A DNA stretch of 36,494 bases from Chloroflexota bacterium (GTDB taxonomy: Bacteria > Chloroflexota > Dehalococcoidia > Lucifugimonadales > UBA2985). The stretch is taken from the NCBI GenBank assembly GCA_027622595.1, contig JAQBZZ010000015.1:1-36494 (forward strand), in the 5' to 3' direction. Below are positions 25,401-33,408 of the stretch, piece by piece (position 1 is the first letter of the stretch; each line of letters opens with the position of its first letter). The notes beneath the pieces are model-generated. The model was not told where the DNA came from, did no database searches, and was given only the letters and a program-made list of their open reading frames with translations. The position numbers and the translations under genes are program-made.

Positions 25401-27029
25401 GGGCGGGTTGGACACCTGGGCGAAAAGCTGTTTAAAGTAGTTGAACAGCAGTTGCGGCCTTCCAGAAAGCACCGCAAGAGGCGTGTCGTTTCCCATAGAC
25501 CCAATCGCTTCCGTGCCCGTGACCGCCATAGGCTCCATCAGAATCTGCAGGTCCTCAAGAGTGTAGCCAAAGGCACGCTGTAGCTTCGGAAGGTCATCCA
25601 GGCTCACCTGGCGTACTTCTGCCCGCACTTCTGGAGGTTCCGGCAGTTGCTCCAGAGTGACACGGTTATCCTCAAGCCACCGCCCGTAGGGCCGCCGCCG
25701 CGACAAATCGGCCTTGATCTCTTCGTCATCGATGATGCGGGCCTCGTTGGTGTCCAGCAGAAACATCCGCCCCGGATGTATCCTGTCCTTGATCTTCACC
25801 TCTTCGGGAGGAATGTCAAGAACTCCCACCTCCGAAGCCATCACCAGCAGGTCGCTCTTGGTCACCACGTACCGGAAGGGCCTCAGTCCGTTTCGGTCAA
25901 GGACAACGCCGATGCGAGTGCCATCGGTAGCAGCAATGAGGGCAGGGCCATCCCACGGCTCCATGTGGCTGGAGTGGTACTCGTAGAAGTCTCGTTTCTC
26001 CTGAGATACCTCCACATGCTCGCCCGTGGCCTCAGGGATCATCATCATGAGGGCATGAGGAAGGGAACGCCCTGTGGCCAGCAGCAGCTCCAGGGTATTA
26101 TCGAATGAGGCGGTATCACTGGCTCCGGGAGTGATAATCGGAAACAGCTTCTCCATGTCTTCTCCAAACATATCGGAGGAGAACATGGCCTGCCGCGCGG
26201 TCATCCAGTTGATGTTGCCCCGCAGGGTATTGATCTCACCGTTGTGACATATGAGCCGATATGGATGGGCCAGCCTCCAGGAACCAAGGGTGTTGGTGCT
26301 GAACCTGGCGTGCACCATGGCAAAGGCGCTGGACATGGCAGGGTCAGATAGATCGGGGTAGAAGCCCTTGAGCTGTGTCCCTATGAGCAAGCCCTTGTAG
26401 ACAACGCGATTACAGGAAAGGCTGGCAATGTAGAAGTGCTGCCGTATCTCATCGTCCATCTGGTCCGCAGCGCGCTCCACCACCTTGCGGATGACGTACA
26501 GCTTGCGTTCAAAATGGGCCTCGTCCTTTATCTCTGGGCCGCGACCGATGAAGAACTGTCGAATAGACGGCTGAGAGTCGCGCGCCGTGTGGCCAACCTC
26601 CGAGTTATCGACAGGCACATCACGCCAACCCAGGAAACTCTGTCCCTCATTCTCGATAACCTGCTGAATCAGGGACTCGCAGGTCTGACGCTGGCCCTGA
26701 TCTGCCTGATCTGCCTGATCTGGAGGAAGGAAGACCATGCCGACCCCGTACTCACCAAGCACAGGAAGGGTTATGCCAATGTCGGAGCACTGCTGCCTGA
26801 GAAACTGGTGCGGCATCTGAAGCAGTATTCCTGCTCCATCTCCCGTCAGGGGGTCGCAACCACACGCGCCCCTATGAGCCAGGTTGACCAGTATCTCCAG
26901 CCCCTTCTCCAGAATGTCATGGGTCTTCTTGCCGCTTATGTTGGCGACAAGACCGACTCCACAGGCATCCCGCTCAAAGCTGGGGGCATATAGAGTATTT
27001 CTAAGCTGCGGCAAGGGTAGCTTCTCCAC
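22470..27029 (-). CDS. gltB: Glutamate synthase large subunit
   Basis: 1519 residues with the full domain order: class II glutaminase (about 23-420), central domain, FMN-binding synthase domain and the C-terminal GXGXG beta helix. Cys23 in E-R-D-A-C-G-V-G is the Ntn nucleophile, so a 22-residue propeptide must be cut off. H-A-R-F-S-T-N-T, G-E-G-G-E-D-Y-R-R-Y (FMN domain), C-x5-C-x4-C with H-L-N-T-C-S-V-G (3Fe-4S cluster), and G-D-H-G-C-E-Y-M-T-G-G (GXGXG) are all there. It makes ammonia from glutamine and channels it to 2-oxoglutarate. A small in-frame repeat (D-Q-A units, 9 bases each near 26696-26722) lies in the glutaminase domain. Same operon as glnA, 18 bases after it. Confidence 0.98.
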   Translation of the reverse strand: MEKLPLPQLRNTLYAPSFERDACGVGLVANISGKKTHDILEKGLEILVNLAHRGACGCDPLTGDGAGILLQMPHQFLRQQCSDIGITLPVLGEYGVGMVFLPPDQADQADQGQRQTCESLIQQVIENEGQSFLGWRDVPVDNSEVGHTARDSQPSIRQFFIGRGPEIKDEAHFERKLYVIRKVVERAADQMDDEIRQHFYIASLSCNRVVYKGLLIGTQLKGFYPDLSDPAMSSAFAMVHARFSTNTLGSWRLAHPYRLICHNGEINTLRGNINWMTARQAMFSSDMFGEDMEKLFPIITPGASDTASFDNTLELLLATGRSLPHALMMMIPEATGEHVEVSQEKRDFYEYHSSHMEPWDGPALIAATDGTRIGVVLDRNGLRPFRYVVTKSDLLVMASEVGVLDIPPEEVKIKDRIHPGRMFLLDTNEARIIDDEEIKADLSRRRPYGRWLEDNRVTLEQLPEPPEVRAEVRQVSLDDLPKLQRAFGYTLEDLQILMEPMAVTGTEAIGSMGNDTPLAVLSGRPQLLFNYFKQLFAQVSNPPLDAIREELVTSLEAFIGSEQNLFDETPEHCHQLKLKQPILTNMELEKIRNISVGRMKATTCSTLFDVGEGQGSLERALDELCRQVSTAVAAGSSIIILSDRGVDDRYAPIPSLLATAAVHHHLIREGTRTKAGLVVESGEPREVMHFALLIGYGAGAINPYLAFDILHDLADRGITSTPVDVYTAEKNFIKAVDKGVLKVMSKMGISTVQSYRGAQIFEAIGLSQKLVDRYFTWTSSRIQGIGLETIEEEARRRHSSSYENGRVSGALELDQGGSYQWRRDGEYHMYNPETINLLQQSTENNRYETYEKFAELIDGRDRQLSTLRGLLEFKSADTPLSLDEVEPASEIVKRFATGAISLGAISREAHETLAIATNRIGAKSNTGEGGEDYRRYIPEPNGDSRNSAVKQVASGRFGVTTNYLVNATDLQIKMAQGSKPGEGGQLPGRKVDEYIGWIRHTTPGVDLISPPPHHDIYSIEDLAQLIHDLKNVNPQARIHVKLVAEVGVGIIAAGVSKGHADVVLISGDSGGTGASPESSIKHAGLPWELGLAETQQVLLMNDLRGRIVVQADGQMKTGRDVAVACLLGAEEFGFATAPLITLGCIMLRKCHLNTCSVGIATQDPELRKRFAGRPESLINYFFFVAEHLRKIMAQMGFHTVNEMVGRMDRLESHQAVEHWKAKGLDLTPMFQVPDVADGVATYCQVSQDHELDKALDHKLIELSKVALENKGRVDIHLPIRNSNRVVGTMLSGEVAKRYGEEGLPEDTINCFFQGSAGQSYGAFLAKGISLTLEGDANDHFAKGMSGGRSVVYPPAVSTFDPENTTIVGNVVLYGATGGKAFIRGLAGERFAVRNSGAQAVVEGVGDHGCEYMTGGTVVVLGATGRNFAAGMSGGIAYVLDEDGSFSSRCNQDMVALEPVIEEEDKTTLRKLIEEHMRYTRSRSAQRVLETWDDVLPRFVKIMPNDYKRVLKERKERGVS

Positions 27030-27047
27030 TGAGTAAACTCCTAATAC

Positions 27048-28382
27048 CTACAGGATTGGTAGGTATTTCTTAAGTTCGTAGTTGGTGACCTGGGACTTGT
27101 ACTGGTTCCACTCTATCTTCTTGTTTTGGATAAAGCTGTTAAAGACATGCTCACCCAGAGCCTGGCGTACCAGATCGCTCTTCTCCGTCAGGAGAATTGC
27201 CTCCCAGAGACTCTCAGGCAGGGTGTCTATACCCCTGCGCTCCCGTTCCTCGTCCGTCATCTCGTACACGTTACCCTCTACAGGATCGGGAATAGGCATT
27301 TCCTTTTCGACTCCATCCAGTCCCGCCGCGAGCATCACGGCAAAGGCCAAATACGGGTTGCAGGCCGGGTCCGGGGCACGATACTCTATGCGTACCGACT
27401 CCTCCCGGCCCTTATAAGCAGGCACCCGAATAAGATCGGAGCGGTTCACCCTGGCCCAGGATATATATACAGGGGCTTCGTAGCCGGCAATGAGCCGTTT
27501 GTAGGAGTTGACCCACTGGTTGGTCACCGCTGTTATCACCGGAGCGTGATGCATCAGGCCAGCGACGAAGGACCTGGCCACCGGAGATAGGTGCTGCGGG
27601 TCGTCAGCATCGAAAAAGGCGTTGGTTTCTCCCTTGAAGAGGGACTGATGAACATGCATACCGCTACCGTTTACGTCGGCAATGGGCTTTGGCATGAAGG
27701 TGGCATACAGACCGTTACGTATGGCAACCTCTTTGATCACCAGGCGTTGGGTCATCACGCTATCGGCCATGGTCAGAGCGTCAGAGTAGCGCAGGTCTAT
27801 CTCGTGCTGGCTTGTGGCAGCCTCGTGGTGGCTGAGCTCCACGGCTATGCCCATCTCCTCCAGGGTCAATACCGTCTCCCGTCTCAGCTCTGTTGCAAGG
27901 TCAAGGGGAGTCTGCTCAAAGTAACCTCCATGGTCGAGCACGTCCGTCCCATCAGAACTCTTGAAGTAGAAAAACTCCAACTCAGGCCCAACGTAATAGG
28001 TGTAACCCAGGCTTGTGGCCCGCTCCAGGTTCCGTTTCAGCACGTATCGCGGGTCGCCCTCAAAGGGCTTGAACTCAGGCGTGAGAATGTCACAGAACAT
28101 TCTGGCCACGGCATTCTGCTTCGGACGCCAGGGAAGGATGCGAAATGTGGTCGGGTCGGGCATAGCCACCATATCGCTCTCGTCTATGCGGGCAAACCCT
28201 TCGATGGAGGAACCATCGAAGCCAACACCCTGTTCCAGGGCCTCCTCCAACTCCTGTGCAGTAATGGCGAACCCCTTGAGCGCGCCCAGAATATCGGTGA
28301 ACCACAGGCGAATGAACTTGACGTCATTCTCCCTCACCATACTCAGCACGTACTCTTTGGCTTCGTCTCTACCTGAAAGCAT
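27048..28382 (-). CDS. glnA: Glutamine synthetase type I (GSI-alpha-like)
   Basis: 444 residues, the length of the Bacillus-like GSI-alpha forms, without the adenylylation-loop insertion of the enteric GSI-beta type. D-G-S-S-I-E-G-F (56-63) is the conserved N-terminal loop. K-P-I-A-D-V-N-G-S-G-M-H-V-H-Q-S holds the ATP/Mg ligands. N-R-S-D-L-I-R-V-P and R-I-E-Y-R-A-P-D-P-A-C-N-P-Y-L form the glutamate site. It joins ammonia to glutamate using ATP in a dodecamer. Being GSI-alpha, it is probably controlled by feedback inhibition rather than adenylylation. It is the first gene of the operon, with a consensus promoter, and no GlnR/TnrA site was identified. Confidence 0.97.
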   Translation of the reverse strand: MLSGRDEAKEYVLSMVRENDVKFIRLWFTDILGALKGFAITAQELEEALEQGVGFDGSSIEGFARIDESDMVAMPDPTTFRILPWRPKQNAVARMFCDILTPEFKPFEGDPRYVLKRNLERATSLGYTYYVGPELEFFYFKSSDGTDVLDHGGYFEQTPLDLATELRRETVLTLEEMGIAVELSHHEAATSQHEIDLRYSDALTMADSVMTQRLVIKEVAIRNGLYATFMPKPIADVNGSGMHVHQSLFKGETNAFFDADDPQHLSPVARSFVAGLMHHAPVITAVTNQWVNSYKRLIAGYEAPVYISWARVNRSDLIRVPAYKGREESVRIEYRAPDPACNPYLAFAVMLAAGLDGVEKEMPIPDPVEGNVYEMTDEERERRGIDTLPESLWEAILLTEKSDLVRQALGEHVFNSFIQNKKIEWNQYKSQVTNYELKKYLPIL

Positions 28383-28421
28383 TTCACCTACCTGGGTCCC
28401 AATGGTGATATTGAAGTGTAA

Positions 28422-28450
28422 AATATAGGAGATTGTGAAGTTTATGTCAA
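28422..28450 (-). promoter_or_regulatory. Promoter of the glnA-gltBD operon, consensus sigma70
   Basis: On the minus strand TTGACA (28450-28445), a 17-base spacer and TATATT (28427-28422), 40 bases before the glnA start. The -35 is perfect and the -10 has one mismatch. No sigma54 type GG-N10-GC site is seen, so nitrogen control must act in another way. Confidence 0.8.
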
Positions 28451-28560
28451 ACTTTAGCTATGAGCTTTCATTGTACTTTTCAACGATACCCTTGTAAAGG
28501 CGGGTGGGCCAAGTAGCGTGGGTCGAGTGACGTATTACCCTGCTATACGGTTACACAACG

Positions 28561-28573
28561 ATGGTTCAACCAT
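28561..28573. promoter_or_regulatory. Small palindrome upstream of pyrD
   Basis: ATGGTT-C-AACCAT (13 bases) followed 5 bases later by TACAAT (28579-28584), a likely -10 for pyrD with no good -35. A site just before the -10 could be an operator controlling pyrimidine synthesis. Weak evidence. Confidence 0.25.
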
Positions 28574-28609
28574 GGGGTACAATAGACACACTTCAATTAT
28601 GGAAAAACT

Positions 28610-29644
28610 GTGAGCATCTACACCAACCTGATACGTCCCCTTCTATTCACGCTGCCGCCGGAGAGGGCACAAAAACTCGCCGAGGTCGCCTTTCAGGCAA
28701 AACCCCTATGGAAAACATTGAGACCGTTTTTCCAGGTCGATGACGAGAGGTTGCACACCGACGTGGGCGGCATCCACCTTCCGAACCCCATCGGTCTGGC
28801 CGCCGGTTACGATAAGGACTGCCGCATGATAGAGTCCCTCTCCAACCTTGGTTTCGGGTACATAGTGGCCGGCACCGTGGTGGCCGAACCCCGTCAGGGA
28901 AACCCAAGGCCCAGGATAGCGCGCAACCCATCTGAGCACTCCCTTGTGAACTCCCTTGGATTTCCCAGTCACGGCCTGAAAGCTGCAGCCGATAGGCTCA
29001 AACGAAACACCAGTCGGGGTATCCCTCTACTGGCGAGCATCTCAGGCCTCTCTATAGAGGACTTCTCTCATTGTTATCAAACGCTCCAGCCCCTGGCGTC
29101 GGGTGTGGAACTGAACATAAGCTCGCCGAACACGGAGGGCATAAGGATGTTTCAAGAGCCACCGCAACTCGAAGAGTTGCTTTCCGCCCTGAAACCCTCC
29201 AAGGAGAAACCCCTGTTCCTGAAGCTGCCACCCTACTTCGACGAGGCCCAGAGAAGTCGCATATTGGAACTTGTCGACATGTGCCTCAAGTATGGCGTCG
29301 ATGGGGTCACCGCGGCGAATACCCGGCCAGTAGAGGATGACCGCCTGGCCGTGGGCAGAGGAGGTCTGAGCGGCAAGCCCCTGTACCCTCACATGCTGCG
29401 CATCGTGAGAGAAATCCGACGCCACGCAGGAGACAAATTCATCATAAACGCATGCGGCGGCATCTCCTCCGGCGAGGATGCCCTCAGTGCCCTGCAAGCC
29501 GGGGCTAACACAGTCCAACTCTTCACAGGCTTTATCTACGAGGGGCCGGGACTCATGAAGCGGATCAACCGTCACATCCTCAACTTCATTGAAAGGGAGG
29601 GGATTCTTTCCCTGGGGGCAATCCCCAGGGAATCCGGCGACTGA
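28610..29644 (+). CDS. pyrD: Dihydroorotate dehydrogenase (quinone), class 2
   Basis: 344 residues from GTG 28610. About the first 45 residues form the amphipathic helices that put the enzyme on the membrane and open a path for quinone, the class 2 hallmark (class 1 enzymes lack this). N-P-I-G-L-A-A-G-Y-D-K-D (59-70) binds FMN; N-I-S-S-P-N-T (about 170-176) contains the catalytic Ser; A-A-N-T-R-P and the phosphate loop C-G-G-I-S-S-G-E-D-A follow. It oxidises dihydroorotate to orotate in pyrimidine synthesis and gives electrons to the quinone pool. A hairpin overlaps its last codons. Alone on this strand; the other pyr genes are elsewhere. Confidence 0.95.
   Translation: MSIYTNLIRPLLFTLPPERAQKLAEVAFQAKPLWKTLRPFFQVDDERLHTDVGGIHLPNPIGLAAGYDKDCRMIESLSNLGFGYIVAGTVVAEPRQGNPRPRIARNPSEHSLVNSLGFPSHGLKAAADRLKRNTSRGIPLLASISGLSIEDFSHCYQTLQPLASGVELNISSPNTEGIRMFQEPPQLEELLSALKPSKEKPLFLKLPPYFDEAQRSRILELVDMCLKYGVDGVTAANTRPVEDDRLAVGRGGLSGKPLYPHMLRIVREIRRHAGDKFIINACGGISSGEDALSALQAGANTVQLFTGFIYEGPGLMKRINRHILNFIEREGILSLGAIPRESGD
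29608..29632. terminator. Hairpin overlapping the pyrD 3' end
   Basis: TTCCCTGGGG (29608-29617) and CCCCAGGGAA (29623-29632) form a perfect 10-bp stem with a 5-base loop, 9 bases before the pyrD stop codon. The convergent DUF402 gene ends 3 bases after pyrD, so one hairpin could serve both transcripts. There is no T-run. Confidence 0.4.
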
Positions 29645-29647
29645 CTC

Positions 29648-30295
29648 CTAGCGCTTGGAGAGCTTCAGATTTCGCTGCCCATGCTCATCCATCGTGAGAT
29701 GGGGTATCATCCAATCGGGGTCCGGTCTCCAGTGCGGCCAGGGTTCAGAGAAGGGCGTCTGTCGCTGCTCAATACGGTCCACCATGCGTGCCGCTTCTTT
29801 GAGAACGGAATCACGAACTTGGGCAGTGAAGATCCCGGCCTCGCAAGCAGCGTCGAACTCGTCTCTGTCCTTCCAGTCCCATTCGAAGTTAGGTCTTACC
29901 ACAATGTCCAGAAGATGGTCTCCCTTAACAACGCCTTCGGGAATACGACGGTATGGCGGCTCCAGATTGACATACCAGCCGTCAAACTCCCAGTCCATCC
30001 GCCAGAAAAGAAGTACTGATGAATGTTGTCCGGGAGTGTTGAGACTGAGAACGTGGCGTCGGACCTGCCTGGACTCCAGTTTTGGAATTTTCTCGCCGAA
30101 AATCTTTATACGCTCTGCTATCGGCACGTTTTGGCGGCCTCTGGTCTGTCCGCTAAGACATGTCGCCCCGGCATGAGAGTAGAGTGCCAAAAGATTCGGG
30201 GCATCTTGAACCACGGTGACCGGGAAAATATTGAGGATTTCTCCACGCCAAAGGTCTTTGTGGTAAATCAGTTTACCCGGGGGCCAGCGTTCCAT
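29648..30295 (-). CDS. DUF402-family protein
   Basis: 215 residues from ATG 30295 with GGGGAGG upstream. The DUF402 core is at about 100-165: W-Y-V-N-L-E-P-P-Y-R-R, then D-H-L-L-D-I-V-V-R-P-N-F-E-W-D-W-K-D-R-D-E-F-D. Its conserved acids and Asn form a metal/nucleotide site in related proteins (FomD, Ntdp), which hydrolyse nucleotide phosphates. A helix (about 150-190) follows. By analogy it may be a nucleotide diphosphatase or a similar hydrolase; the substrate is unknown. The N-terminal 95 residues are less conserved and include a beta-barrel-like stretch. Convergent with pyrD and 31 bases after htpX, which lies upstream on the same strand. Confidence 0.85.
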   Translation of the reverse strand: MERWPPGKLIYHKDLWRGEILNIFPVTVVQDAPNLLALYSHAGATCLSGQTRGRQNVPIAERIKIFGEKIPKLESRQVRRHVLSLNTPGQHSSVLLFWRMDWEFDGWYVNLEPPYRRIPEGVVKGDHLLDIVVRPNFEWDWKDRDEFDAACEAGIFTAQVRDSVLKEAARMVDRIEQRQTPFSEPWPHWRPDPDWMIPHLTMDEHGQRNLKLSKR

Positions 30296-30326
30296 GTGAC
30301 CTCCCCTCGTATTCTGAGGTGGTTAA

Positions 30327-31184
30327 TTAGTATCCCCGCATATCCCTCAGCCTGCTGATCCGCTCCTGCATGGGAGGATGCGTGGAGAACATGGTCGCCG
30401 AGAAGCCGATTAGTGGATTTGCGATGAACAGGTGGGAGACGGCCTCGTTTACCTTCATCGGTGTGCGGTGAGTCTCCGTCTCCAGCTTCTCAAGAGCGTT
30501 GGCCAGGGCCCAGGGATTCCTGCAGTTCTTGGCTCCTGTGGCATCGGCCTGGTACTCACGGGCCCTGGAAATGGCCGCCCGGACGAGGACCGCCGCCAGA
30601 GGAAGCAGTATCGCCACCACCAGAAGCCCTACGATCCCAACCATTGCCCCATTGCCCCCACTTCTTCTACCTCTGCCAAGGCCACCGAAGATCATCGACC
30701 AGCGGGCCATCATCGCCAGAAAGGTGATTGCCCCGGCCATTGCCGCGGCCACCGTCATAATGAGGGTGTCCCTGTTGCCAACGTGGGCCATCTCGTGGGC
30801 CAGCACAGCGGACAGTTCATCGCGGTTCAAGATGCGCATAATCCCCGTCGTGGCTGCCACAGCGGCATGGCTGGGATTTCTCCCTGTGGCAAAGGCATTG
30901 GGAGAGTCGTTCTCAATTAAGTAGACCCTGGGCTTTGGGAGGTTGCTCAGCATCGCCTGTTCTTCCACAATGAAGTGCAGGTCCGGAGCCTCTTCCTGGG
31001 AGACTTCTTTGGCTCCCGCCATCCGCAGGGCGAGCTTATCGCTGTACCAGTAGGCAAAGAAGTTCATCCCAAATGAGAATATCAGGGCGAAAATCATGCC
31101 CCCCATACCACCCATGAAGTAGCCTGCCGATACCAGCAGTACCGAAAGCACTATCATAAGAAAGCCGGTTTTAAGTGTGTTCAT
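30327..31184 (-). CDS. htpX: Membrane zinc metalloprotease HtpX
   Basis: 285 residues from ATG 31184, chosen because GGAGGAAG lies upstream; a longer frame from 31226 has no such site and an atypical start. Two N-terminal helices (about 5-21 and 27-45), the zinc motif H-E-M-A-H (130-134) followed by V-G-N-R-D, and two more hydrophobic segments (about 142-160 and 180-205). A third ligand Glu lies after the fourth helix in R-A-R-E-Y-Q-A-D (about 212-219). It degrades misfolded membrane proteins together with FtsH and is usually heat- or envelope-stress-induced. The catalytic site is on the cytoplasmic side. The gene is followed by DUF402 on the same strand. Confidence 0.96.
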   Translation of the reverse strand: MNTLKTGFLMIVLSVLLVSAGYFMGGMGGMIFALIFSFGMNFFAYWYSDKLALRMAGAKEVSQEEAPDLHFIVEEQAMLSNLPKPRVYLIENDSPNAFATGRNPSHAAVAATTGIMRILNRDELSAVLAHEMAHVGNRDTLIMTVAAAMAGAITFLAMMARWSMIFGGLGRGRRSGGNGAMVGIVGLLVVAILLPLAAVLVRAAISRAREYQADATGAKNCRNPWALANALEKLETETHRTPMKVNEAVSHLFIANPLIGFSATMFSTHPPMQERISRLRDMRGY

Positions 31185-31294
31185 AGAATGTCTTCCTCCC
31201 AGGGGAGCGATCTTTGTCAGTTCCACGCGCGTAATGGCTTAGGAATAATTATACCATTTTCCCCTAGCGTACAGTCCCCGAAGTTTGCCACGCA

Positions 31295-31426
31295 TGTCGT
31301 TGCGAGGCCCGACGAAGGAGGGCCGTGGCAACCCTGGCGCGGGGTGCTCCCGCTCCAGATTGCGGAGTTTACCCTGAGCCAAAGCGAACGGGTCGTCCAA
31401 ATTTATCAGGACTCCTCGCAATGACG
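31295..31426. repeat. Short repeat with terminal inverted repeats, REP/MITE-like
   Basis: TGTCGTTGCGAGG (31295-31307) and CCTCGCAATGACG (31414-31426) are near-perfect inverted ends of a 132-base element in the 319-base gap between htpX and a lipoprotein gene. Inside are G-C rich segments such as GGGCCGTGGCAACC and ACCCTGAGCC. The sequence GTCATTGCGAGG is a known kind of interspersed repeat in Dehalococcoidia-type genomes. No ORF is encoded. Only one copy with these ends is visible, plus the related remnant near 17184. Confidence 0.6.
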
Positions 31427-31503
31427 GTTTACATGGTATTACAAAGACATCACACTGGCCGACAAGCAGAACAGTGGACTGCTATTTTGGAGTAACGGAA
31501 CCC

Positions 31504-32034
31504 CTATCTTGGGTAGACGACCCTGACGAACTCCACGTCATCCCATGTCATGTCGGCAAACTGGGTGCCGTCTGGCACTTCAAAGAAGAGCCACCCTGCT
31601 ATCTCAAAGTTCTTGAAAAGCTGGAACTGGCCCCAGATGTGTGAGCCATAGGGATTGTCCTTCGGCGCTTCCTCCGAGGTTTCCACCGCTCTCATCCCAG
31701 GTTCAAAGGCTTTGAACTCGCCCCCCCCATCCTTGGCGTTCAGCGTGGCGGCGTTTTCATCCACGGACAGTGTCACCTGGGTCGATGTCACGTTGACCGC
31801 TCTGGCCTGCACAACCGCTATCTTAAAACCCTCTTCTTGGGGAGTGATCACCCAGTTCTGCTCCTGAACGGTGTAGACCACCTTGTCCAGCAACTTGGGC
31901 TTGTGCGCCCCTATGGAAAGGACCTCGCCTCTCGCTCCATACTCCTTATCGGGGGTACGGATACAGCCGGTAACAACCGCCAGCGATAGTATGAGCACCA
32001 GAGCGAGACACCGTATAGGAAGGTTTATTTTCAT
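31504..32034 (-). CDS. Lipoprotein with a DUF4352-like beta domain
   Basis: 176 residues. Signal peptide with lipobox V-T-G-C (Cys24). After Cys a mostly beta domain from about residue 36: G-E-V-L-S-I-G, V-V-Y-T-V, alternating strands with F-K-I-A-V-V-Q-A-R-A-V-N, and the end segment I-A-G-W-L-F-F-E-V-P-D-G-T. The pattern of 'small helical start, I-G dipeptide, and a G-x-L-x-F-E-V-P near the end' resembles the DUF4352 (antigen MPT63-like) lipoprotein domain of Gram-positives. I give that as a possibility only. It lies 8 bases downstream of the cysteine desulfurase gene on the same strand and is probably co-transcribed, but has no obvious link to sulfur. Confidence 0.75.
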   Translation of the reverse strand: MKINLPIRCLALVLILSLAVVTGCIRTPDKEYGARGEVLSIGAHKPKLLDKVVYTVQEQNWVITPQEEGFKIAVVQARAVNVTSTQVTLSVDENAATLNAKDGGGEFKAFEPGMRAVETSEEAPKDNPYGSHIWGQFQLFKNFEIAGWLFFEVPDGTQFADMTWDDVEFVRVVYPR

Positions 32035-32042
32035 ACTGTTGA

Positions 32043-33221
32043 TCAGGAAGAAACGTGAGATAGGCTGGGCATAGCCCTCAGACGACCGACCAGCTCCGGC
32101 AGCACCTTTAGGACATAGTCAACGTCCTCTTCGGTATTGTCCTTGCCAAGGGTCAAACGAAGGCTCCCGTGCGCCAGGTCCGCAGACAACCCCAGGGCCA
32201 GCAGCACGTGCGACGGCTCCAGAGAGCCAGACGTGCATGCGCTGCCGCTGGATGCGGCGACTCCGGCAAAATCGAGTCCAAGGAGAATCGGCTCTCCCTC
32301 GACACCCTCAAAGGAAAAATTAACGTTGTTAGGAAGACGGAGCGACGGGTGGCCATTGAGCCGCACCCTCTCGATTCGTTCCTGAATTCCATTGATTAGT
32401 CTGTCCCGAAGACGAAGACAGTGCTCGCTGCTGGATACCCTCTCTTCGCTGGCAAGCTTGAGGGCCACCGAAGTGCCCACGATCCCCGGCATATTCTCAG
32501 TGCCCGCGCGCCTCTGTCTCTCCTGTGCCCCGCCGAGCTGCTGGGGCATGAATGGCGTGCCCCGCCTCACGTAGAGGACACCAGCGCCCTTTGGGCCATA
32601 TAGCTTGTGGGCTGACAGACTCATCATATCCACGCCAAGGGCATTAACATTTATATCCATGTAGCCTGCCGCCTGTACGGCGTCCGTGTGGAACACAATG
32701 GTCTGCCGCTTGTTTTTGGCCACCTCTTTCACCATTCGAGCTATCTCGGCCACCGGCTGGATCGTGCCTATCTCGTTGTTGGCCAACATCACGCTCACCA
32801 GGATGGTCTTATCTGTAATGGCCCGTACCACCGAATCCGGGTCCACCAGTCCATCCTTACTCACGGGCAGATACGTGATCTCGAAGCCAAAGTCCTCCAG
32901 AAAATCACACGTATGCAGAACAGCGTGATGCTCGATGCTGGTGGTGATTATGTGGTTTCCGCTTCCCCTCTGGGCAAAGGTTGCCCCCTTTAGAGCGGCG
33001 TTGTCGGACTCACTTCCTCCGCTGGTGAAAATCACCTCGCTCGGTCTGCTTCCGAGAACATTGGCCACCGACTCCCTCGCCTCGTCCAACGCCTTCCGTG
33101 ACTCCTGGGCCAGGGCATACAGGCTGGAAGCATTCCCAAACTTCTCGGAGAAGTAGGGTAGCATGGCAGCCATGACCTCCGGGCGGGCGGGCGTAGTGGC
33201 TGCGTGGTCCATATATATCAT
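32043..33221 (-). CDS. Cysteine desulfurase (NifS/IscS family)
   Basis: 392 residues from ATG 33221; a second ATG three codons on fits the family start M-D-H-A-A-T-T-P equally well. The PLP site is [10 protein letters not shown] with Lys206. His98/His99 stack on PLP and Asp180 is in F-H-T-D-A-V-Q. The catalytic persulfide Cys329 lies in S-S-G-S-A-C-T-S-G, the flexible loop of group I enzymes (IscS/NifS). It takes sulfur from cysteine for Fe-S clusters and tRNA thiolation. No IscU, IscR or mnmA neighbour is present; instead a lipoprotein gene follows. A related enzyme can also deliver selenium for selenoproteins, which would fit the candidate selenoprotein in this window, but this is speculation. 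Confidence 0.95.
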   Translation of the reverse strand: MIYMDHAATTPARPEVMAAMLPYFSEKFGNASSLYALAQESRKALDEARESVANVLGSRPSEVIFTSGGSESDNAALKGATFAQRGSGNHIITTSIEHHAVLHTCDFLEDFGFEITYLPVSKDGLVDPDSVVRAITDKTILVSVMLANNEIGTIQPVAEIARMVKEVAKNKRQTIVFHTDAVQAAGYMDINVNALGVDMMSLSAHKLYGPKGAGVLYVRRGTPFMPQQLGGAQERQRRAGTENMPGIVGTSVALKLASEERVSSSEHCLRLRDRLINGIQERIERVRLNGHPSLRLPNNVNFSFEGVEGEPILLGLDFAGVAASSGSACTSGSLEPSHVLLALGLSADLAHGSLRLTLGKDNTEEDVDYVLKVLPELVGRLRAMPSLSHVSS

Positions 33222-33408
33222 CCTAGTCTGCTCCTGCGCCCTCCAAGGGCCATTCCCGTGTACTCTCTAGAGCTAAACAACCAACGAAACGATTAACAAG
33301 GCGTCGCTGGTTCCACCCGTACGGCACGGGTTAGTATTGTAACACTCCGCACTCCGGTGATAAAGAGCGATGAAGCCATGAGGCGAGAGCGACCCTAGGA
33401 AAAGTCCC

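Noticed and set aside
31239-31424. Short open frames of about 60-78 residues over the intergenic repeat
   Set aside because: Both strands of the repeat are open by chance; no ribosome site or conserved composition.
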